This document shows, in pieces, positions 58,877 to 64,000 of a stretch of 64,000 bases of DNA (position 1 is its first letter; each line of letters opens with the position of its first letter). Made by a program: the position numbers and the translations under genes. The notes beneath the pieces were generated by a model that worked only from the letters and a program-made list of their open reading frames with translations, did not search any database and was not told the origin of the DNA. Origin of the DNA: CAVTQZ01 sp963737015 (lineage in GTDB: Bacteria; Actinomycetota; Acidimicrobiia; Acidimicrobiales; UBA8190); NCBI GenBank assembly GCA_963737015.1, contig CAVTQZ010000001.1, forward strand, positions 2,108,001 through 2,172,000. Direction: 5' to 3'.

Positions 58877-60121
58877 TCAGGCCGCCACCGGCGCCTCGAA
58901 ACCGAGGAGCCGGCCGAGGGTGCCTCCGATCATCGCCGCCTTCTCCGCCTGAGGGACGCCGACGAACTGCGTGGCGATCAACTCGCGGCTTCCGCGGAAG
59001 GTCCCTTCCGCGTGCGGGTAGTCGTTGCCCCAGATGATGCTCGACAGCCCTGTTATGTGCCTCGCCGCTATGGCCACGGGATCGTCCTGGAAGGACACAT
59101 GGAACTGACGCGCCACGTACTCGCTCGGCTTCAACGCATAGGGCCATTTCTCGTTCAACTGGAACAACTGGGCCATGTTGGGCTGGTCGTCCGCCGGTCG
59201 CGTCTCGTCCCAGTGCCCGAGCCACCAGTCTGCGTCCTGGCCGATCCCGGTGACCCAGCACTTGTCCATGGCGCCCACGAGCGACCCGAGCCAATGCGCG
59301 TTGAACTCGATCAGGGCGAAGTGCAGATCGGGGTAACGCTCGGCGACACCGCCGCCGATCAACTCGCAGATAACCTGCTGCGGGACGATCGGCCCGTATA
59401 TGCACTGCGTGATCATCCGCTTGGAAGCGGCTCTCTCCGTCATCGGCTGGTTGACCTGCGCCGCCGACTCCATCACGACCTTGAGGGTGGTCGAAGCCGG
59501 GTCGTTCACCTTCACTCCCCCGGTCTGCGTGTGGATGAAGACGTGCATGCCGCTCGCCTGAACCGCCTCCCAGACCGGGTCGTACTCACGTGAGTAGTAG
59601 GGCTTCGGAGGGATTGCCGGAAGGAGGACTGCGCGAAAACCCGCGGCTGCGACCCGTTCGATCTCGGACACGGCGTCGGTGATGTCGGTGATCGGCACGG
59701 GTGCAGTGGGGGCGATCCTCGAGAAATAAGAACCGAAACGCTCGACGATGTAGTCGTTGTAGACGCGGGCGTGCCCCATCGAGAGCTCGTGGTCGTCGGA
59801 GTAGAGACCGAAGAGCGAGAGGTTCGGGTGCATCACCGCTACGTCGACACCGTCGAGGTCCATGTCCTCGAGGATCACGCCGGGGTCGCCCTCGGGCATC
59901 CGCCCGGAGGTCTGGCGGTACCGGGAGATCGTCCATCCCTCGAAGCCCGGTGTGTGCAGCCGCCGGAAGATCCGGGCGCCTCCTTCCACCAGCGGGTCGA
60001 TCTCGAAGTCCTCCTCCCAGACACCGCGGTCACGCAGGTGCTTAGGGAGACGCGTGATGAAAAGATCCGTCGGTTCGAGGATGTGACCGTCTGCGGAGAC
60101 GACAAAGTCCTTTTCGCTCAT
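58877..60121 (-). CDS. Amidohydrolase-family metal-dependent hydrolase/decarboxylase
   Basis: 414 residues. FVVSADGHILEPTDLF, VAVMHPNLSLFG, VFIHTQTGG, and IIWGNDYPHAEGTF match the amidohydrolase 2 group with ACMSD-like decarboxylases and aromatic meta-cleavage pathway hydrolases. ATG 60121 follows AAGGTGACAGCG. 66 bases upstream of the SDR on the same strand, so likely one operon. Confidence 0.9.
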   Translation of the reverse strand: MSEKDFVVSADGHILEPTDLFITRLPKHLRDRGVWEEDFEIDPLVEGGARIFRRLHTPGFEGWTISRYRQTSGRMPEGDPGVILEDMDLDGVDVAVMHPNLSLFGLYSDDHELSMGHARVYNDYIVERFGSYFSRIAPTAPVPITDITDAVSEIERVAAAGFRAVLLPAIPPKPYYSREYDPVWEAVQASGMHVFIHTQTGGVKVNDPASTTLKVVMESAAQVNQPMTERAASKRMITQCIYGPIVPQQVICELIGGGVAERYPDLHFALIEFNAHWLGSLVGAMDKCWVTGIGQDADWWLGHWDETRPADDQPNMAQLFQLNEKWPYALKPSEYVARQFHVSFQDDPVAIAARHITGLSSIIWGNDYPHAEGTFRGSRELIATQFVGVPQAEKAAMIGGTLGRLLGFEAPVAA

Positions 60122-60217
60122 CGCTGTCACCTTCTACACATTTACGCGCTGAACCCGATGCTCGTCGTCGAGGCGGAACGAGGCCTGAACCAACAGGTAG
60201 ATTCGTGACCGAGAATA

Positions 60218-60236
60218 GACCAACCGGTCGGTACAA
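60218..60236. promoter_or_regulatory. TetR-type operator, site D
   Basis: GACCAACCGGTCGGTACAA on the plus strand, whose complement is TTGTACCGACCGGTTGGTC. Core ACCAACCGGTCGGT is almost palindromic. Between the amidohydrolase and cyclase genes, 18 bases from the cyclase start. Confidence 0.75.
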
Positions 60237-60253
60237 GCAACGGGAGGGCATAG

Positions 60254-61318
60254 GTGTCGAAGCGCTGGTCGCAGCGTCCCCAGGGCTCGACGTGGGGCGA
60301 CTTCGGCGATGACGACGAGCTCGGGCGGATCAACCTCCTCACTCCGCAGAAAGTCCTCGAAGGCATCCAGGAGGTGCAGGCGGGCTTGAGCTTCTGCCTG
60401 AGCCTTCCCCTCGACTATCCGGGCGGGACGTCGCTCAACCAGAGACGTCATCCGCCCCTGCTCGCGCCGACGGAGGACATGAAAGCGAACGCCGGGCTCT
60501 TCTACAACGTGCACATGAGCGAGATGGAGGGGTTCGGTGACTCGCGGTACGTCGACGTATGGGCGGACGACGTGGTCACGCTCTCGCTTCAGTACTCGAC
60601 GCAGTGGGATTCGCTCGCGCATGTCGGAGCGGAGTTCGACGCGGACGACGACGGTGTCGAGGAGGCCGTCTATTACAACGGTTACAGCGCGGGTATCGAC
60701 CTCGTTGGCCCGAAGCGCGACGCGCGTGGAGACGGGGGCGAGAACCTCTGTTTCGCGCACCACCTGGGTCTCGAGCACATGGCGTACCACGGAGTGCAGG
60801 GGCGCGGCGTGCTCGTGGACCTCGCGCACCATCTCGGAGACGATTGGCGCGGAGTCGACCTGAAGACGTTGGAGGAGATCATGTCCGCGGACAAGGTCGT
60901 GGTTGAGCCGGGGGACATGCTGTTGCTGCACACCGGCTTTGCGACGAGAGTCCTCGAGTGGAACCGCCGTCCCGACCCCGCGAAGATCCACACCCTTTGC
61001 ACTTACCTCGATGCCCGAGACGGAGCGCTGCTCGAGTGGATCTCCGATTCTCAGATCTCCGCCCTCATAGCGGACAACTATGCGGTGGAAGGGCTCCTCG
61101 CCAGCTCGAGGGACAAGGACCCGAGCCGCCATTCCTTCTTGCCGATCCACAACCTGTGTCTCTTCCGGCTCGGCGTACCGCTCGGCGAGATGTGGTACCT
61201 CCACGAGCTTGCATCTTGGCTGCGCGAGCACGGCCGCAGCCGTTTCTTGCTCACAGCGCCACCGCTTCGGTTGCCCGGAGTGGTCGGCTCGCCTTTGACA
61301 CCTGTGGCGACCGTCTGA
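60254..61318 (+). CDS. Cyclase-family (kynurenine formamidase-like) hydrolase
   Basis: 354 residues. NLLTPQKVLEGIQEVQAGLSFCLSLPLDYPGG, QWDSLAHVGAEFD and LVDLAHHLG match the cyclase family (PF04199), metal enzymes that hydrolyse amides, lactones or ring ketones. GTG 60254 follows GGGAGG with seven bases between. Next to operator D. Convergent with the monooxygenase. Confidence 0.85.
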   Translation: MSKRWSQRPQGSTWGDFGDDDELGRINLLTPQKVLEGIQEVQAGLSFCLSLPLDYPGGTSLNQRRHPPLLAPTEDMKANAGLFYNVHMSEMEGFGDSRYVDVWADDVVTLSLQYSTQWDSLAHVGAEFDADDDGVEEAVYYNGYSAGIDLVGPKRDARGDGGENLCFAHHLGLEHMAYHGVQGRGVLVDLAHHLGDDWRGVDLKTLEEIMSADKVVVEPGDMLLLHTGFATRVLEWNRRPDPAKIHTLCTYLDARDGALLEWISDSQISALIADNYAVEGLLASSRDKDPSRHSFLPIHNLCLFRLGVPLGEMWYLHELASWLREHGRSRFLLTAPPLRLPGVVGSPLTPVATV

Positions 61319-61367
61319 TCCGTCGCCTCGCCTTTGACACGGGGTGGGACCGCCGATCCGTCAAGCG
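61288..61367. repeat. Imperfect tandem duplication of about 38 bp
   Basis: CTCGCCTTTGACACCTGTGG...GATCCGTC and CTCGCCTTTGACACGGGGTGGG...GATCCGTC lie one after the other, across the cyclase stop. Function not apparent. Confidence 0.6.
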
Positions 61368-61390
61368 ACGCGGCTGAGCGCCTCGTAGAT

Positions 61391-63109
61391 TCAGGCTGTT
61401 ACCGAGGCTTCACGAGCTTCACGGCTCGAACGCGACATCCTGAAAGCCTTGTAGTCGCTCTCAACGACTTTGGCGATCTCCTTGAATAGCTTCGGTCGGC
61501 CACCGGAGTTGAGGAGGTACTTCCGGGGTTTTCCGGGGATGTTCGCGCCGAAGTAATAACTGCTCTCTCCGAACGACGGTGCCCTCACCGCTCCCCGGTT
61601 CACCATGTTGGTCCACGCCTCTTCTGCCGAGGGATCCAGCTCGATGGTGTCGTAGCCGTGATCCCTGACGAACACAAGGGTGTCGGTGACGAAGTCGACC
61701 TGGTCGCTGTTATAGCGGGGATTGTTGCCGGCCGCCGCGTGTGGGCCGCCCGGGAAGAAGAAATTGGGAAAGCCGACGGTCTGCACGCCGAGAAAAGTCT
61801 TCGGGCCGTCGGCCCAGTGTTCCGCGAGGCTCAGACCATGGCGCCCTTGGATGCCCATCCGCAACAGAGCTCCGGTGCCGAAATCGAATCCCGTAGCCCA
61901 CACGATCACATCGAACTCCCGGAGCCCTTCGGACGTCTCGATGCCGGTCCCGGTCACCCGCACCATCGGCGTTTCCTTCAGGTCGACGAGTGAGACGTTC
62001 GGTTTGTTGAAAGCCTCGTAGTAGCCGTTCACGAACGGTGGCCTGTGCTCACCGAAACGATGTCCCTTCGGTATCAGCTTCTCGGCGGTCACAGGGTCCT
62101 TCACGATGCTGTGTACCTTTTCGGCGAGGAACTCACACCACTCGGCGTTCGCCGCTTCGTCGAGCAGCACGTCGGTGTAGTTGCTCGTCAGCTTGGAGAA
62201 GCCCGGACTGCTCCACATCTTCTCGTAGAACCGCCTGCGCTCGTGAGCGGTGTCGTCGAAGGTGGCACGGTCGTGCGGCTGATGGAGAAACCCGCTCGCC
62301 GAGGTGTTGAGGATCTCTCGTATTGCCTCGAAATCGATTCTGAGCCTGTTCTGTTGTTCTTCGGTGATCGGAGCGTTGTTCAGCGGAGTGCACCAATTCG
62401 CGTTTCGTTGGTACACGGTGAGCGAAGAGACAACGTCGGCGATGGCGGGAACGAGTTGGACGCCGCTCGAGCCCGTTCCTACGACAGCGACGCGTTTGCC
62501 TGCCAGGTCCACTGGCCGGCTCGGCCAGCGGCCGGTGTGGTACGACTCTCCGCGGAATTCCTCTCGACCGGGCACGTCGGGGAAGTAGGGCACCGACAGC
62601 ACGCCTGTCGCGGCGATCAGGAACCGGGCGTGTACCTCGATACGGCCTCTCGCATCGTCTCCCGCGCCGCCCCCCGCGAGCACCCTCCACATGCCCGACG
62701 CCTCGTCGAAGGAGGCCGAGGTGACCTTGACGCCGAACGTCATGTGCCGCCGCAGATCGAAGCGGTCGACGACGTGGTTCAGGTAGCTCTCGATCTCGGG
62801 TTGCCCGGCGAAGTGCTCGTTCCACCGCCACTCGTCGAACAGCTCCTCCGAGAACAGGTACGCGTAGGTGTAGCTCTCGGAGTCGAAACGAGCGCCGGGG
62901 TAACGGTTCCAGAACCAGGTCCCCCCGACTCCCTCGCCGGCCTCGAGGAGCCGCACCGAGAACCCGGCTTCGCGGGCGCGGTAGACCTGATATATGCCTG
63001 TGATGCCCGCGCCGACGACGAGCACGTCAACCTCCGGCGACGGGGCCCCGGAACTCCCGGCGGGACCGTCAGCACGTTCGGAGGGCGTGGTCGTGGAGGG
63101 TGCCGTCAT
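61391..63109 (-). CDS. Baeyer-Villiger type flavin monooxygenase
   Basis: 572 residues. VLVVGAGITGIYQVYRA (FAD GxGxxG), GGTWFWNRYPGARFD, the BVMO fingerprint FRGESYHTGRWP, and a second Rossmann motif VAVVGTGSSGVQ. Converts ketones to esters or lactones with NADPH and O2. ATG 63109 has GGAG before it; the upstream part of the frame overlaps operator E. Confidence 0.94.
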   Translation of the reverse strand: MTAPSTTTPSERADGPAGSSGAPSPEVDVLVVGAGITGIYQVYRAREAGFSVRLLEAGEGVGGTWFWNRYPGARFDSESYTYAYLFSEELFDEWRWNEHFAGQPEIESYLNHVVDRFDLRRHMTFGVKVTSASFDEASGMWRVLAGGGAGDDARGRIEVHARFLIAATGVLSVPYFPDVPGREEFRGESYHTGRWPSRPVDLAGKRVAVVGTGSSGVQLVPAIADVVSSLTVYQRNANWCTPLNNAPITEEQQNRLRIDFEAIREILNTSASGFLHQPHDRATFDDTAHERRRFYEKMWSSPGFSKLTSNYTDVLLDEAANAEWCEFLAEKVHSIVKDPVTAEKLIPKGHRFGEHRPPFVNGYYEAFNKPNVSLVDLKETPMVRVTGTGIETSEGLREFDVIVWATGFDFGTGALLRMGIQGRHGLSLAEHWADGPKTFLGVQTVGFPNFFFPGGPHAAAGNNPRYNSDQVDFVTDTLVFVRDHGYDTIELDPSAEEAWTNMVNRGAVRAPSFGESSYYFGANIPGKPRKYLLNSGGRPKLFKEIAKVVESDYKAFRMSRSSREAREASVTA

Positions 63110-63170
63110 GGAGCTCCGAGCCGGAAGTGGACCGTGTTCTTCCCGGTGAACGAGATTCTGGGCCCGTGGA

Positions 63171-63191
63171 TTGTACCGGGCGGTCGGTATA
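63171..63191. promoter_or_regulatory. TetR-type operator, site E
   Basis: TTGTACCGGGCGGTCGGTATA. Inner TACCGGGCGGTCGGTA shares TTGTACCG and CGGTCGGTA with sites B and D. Between the Baeyer-Villiger and Rieske genes. Confidence 0.75.
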
Positions 63192-63230
63192 CGATATCTG
63201 GCGCACGACCCGGGTGTGAAAGGTAGCGAC

Positions 63231-64000
63231 GTGGCGGTCACTGACCAGAAGGACCTGAAGTGGTCCGCGCTCCCTGTGCCCTACGCCATCGACTTCCCCG
63301 ACAGGGCGCCGAAGGAGCGGTACTTCGATCCGGACTTCTACCAGATGGAGTCCGAGCTGCTCTGGCCGCGGGTCTGGCAGATGGCGTGCAGGCTCGAGGA
63401 GATACCCGAGGCGCTTGATTTCGTCGAGTACGAGATCCTCGACCAATCCGTCGTCGTCCTACGCACCCACGACATGGAGGTGAAGGCCTTCCAGAACGCA
63501 TGCCGGCATCGGGGGGTGAAGCTCGTCGAGGGCAGGGGCAAGTGTACGAACGGCTTCGTCTGTCCGTTCCACGGCTGGTGCTACGGCCCGGAAGGAAAGA
63601 ACAGCTTCGTTCCGAGACGACAGACCTTCGCCGAGCACAACCTGGAGGCCGCCGAGCTGAACCTGGTGCCGGTCCGATGCGAGATCTGGGGCGGCTGTGC
63701 ATGGATCAACCTCGATGATTCCGCTCCTCCCTTGAGGCAGTGCATCGAACCGTTCGCCACGATCCTCGACGCCTGGAAGGCCGAATCACTTCGGACCGAG
63801 TGGTGGTACGCCTGCCGCATCAAGGCCAACTGGAAGCTCGCCGAAGAGGCGTTCATGGAGCAGTACCACGTCATCCAGGCACACCCTCAACTCGCGATCC
63901 CCGACAGGTTCCCGCCGCGCAATGGCAAGGCGATCGACCCGCGAAAGTTCATCGACGCCGAGCTGCACTACCTGCGCACCATGAGCGAGGGCATGGCGGG
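63231..64000 (+). CDS. Rieske non-heme iron oxygenase alpha subunit (3' end outside window)
   Basis: The first 256 residues are visible. The Rieske site CRHRGVKLVEG...CPFHGWCY (2 Cys, 2 His) is complete. The catalytic domain starts with WWYACRIKANWKLAEEAFMEQYHVIQAHPQ, with the HxxxxH iron ligands. Typical of ring-hydroxylating or sterol-type oxygenases. GTG 63231 follows AAAGG; GTG 63216 is in frame too. The last gene of the window and divergent from the monooxygenase. Confidence 0.93.
   Translation, partial: MAVTDQKDLKWSALPVPYAIDFPDRAPKERYFDPDFYQMESELLWPRVWQMACRLEEIPEALDFVEYEILDQSVVVLRTHDMEVKAFQNACRHRGVKLVEGRGKCTNGFVCPFHGWCYGPEGKNSFVPRRQTFAEHNLEAAELNLVPVRCEIWGGCAWINLDDSAPPLRQCIEPFATILDAWKAESLRTEWWYACRIKANWKLAEEAFMEQYHVIQAHPQLAIPDRFPPRNGKAIDPRKFIDAELHYLRTMSEGMA

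Overview
The window is high-GC DNA that reads as a chromosomal segment of an actinobacterium, most likely an uncultured member of Acidimicrobiia. Supporting signs are F420-type luciferase-like oxidoreductases, BldC- and BldD-like regulators, a FolP2-type dihydropteroate synthase homologue, a PAC2 protein, and a protein carrying the WW-x-A-x-D-G-K-W-Y-P-P motif. Starts are often GTG or TTG, and genes often overlap by four bases.

Layout. (1) 1-10.4 kb is an accessory region ending at tRNA-Asn: a ClC channel, MarR regulator, DUF998 and SCO1 proteins, a Ni/Co permease, a heme-binding barrel protein, a thioesterase, a ferritin-like protein, an SRPBCC protein, a DUF98 protein and an epimerase remnant. 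(2) 10.5-43 kb is conserved housekeeping: rpoD-dnaG, ppdK, glyS, recO, uppS, a cold-shock gene and a DinG-like helicase. A heat-shock/ribosome run follows: hrcA-dnaJ-rsmE-[BldD]-[BldC]-HIT-phoH-ybeY-CorC-era, with a CIRCE operator upstream of hrcA. Next come lepA, rpsT, holA, folP2, a thioredoxin-TPR protein, a phosphotransferase, PAC2, an F420-type oxidoreductase, leuS and tRNA-Ala. (3) 43-48.4 kb, starting at the 3' end of tRNA-Ala, is visibly less GC-rich. It holds a LicD-like gene, a glycosyltransferase, a propeller-like protein and a MarR gene. (4) 48.4-64 kb is a catabolic cluster: SDRs, LLM oxidoreductase, SnoaL-like protein, acyl-CoA synthetase, TetR regulator, fused E1 alpha-beta dehydrogenase, acyl-CoA dehydrogenase, class II aldolase, amidohydrolase, cyclase, Baeyer-Villiger monooxygenase and a Rieske oxygenase cut by the window edge.

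The most interesting signal is in region 4. Five intergenic regions, all between divergent genes, carry variants of one palindrome (core TTGTACCGAYCRGT / ACCGACCGGTCGGT), one of them next to the TetR gene. This suggests a single TetR regulon for breakdown of a cyclic or ketone-bearing compound; the substrate cannot be read from the sequence.

At least eight genes show a single-base-scale frameshift, including the essential leuS. This points to residual assembly indels in the source sequence, so broken genes here should not be taken at face value. One case, a GTGGAC-type repeat array at the start of rsmE, could also be real slippage.
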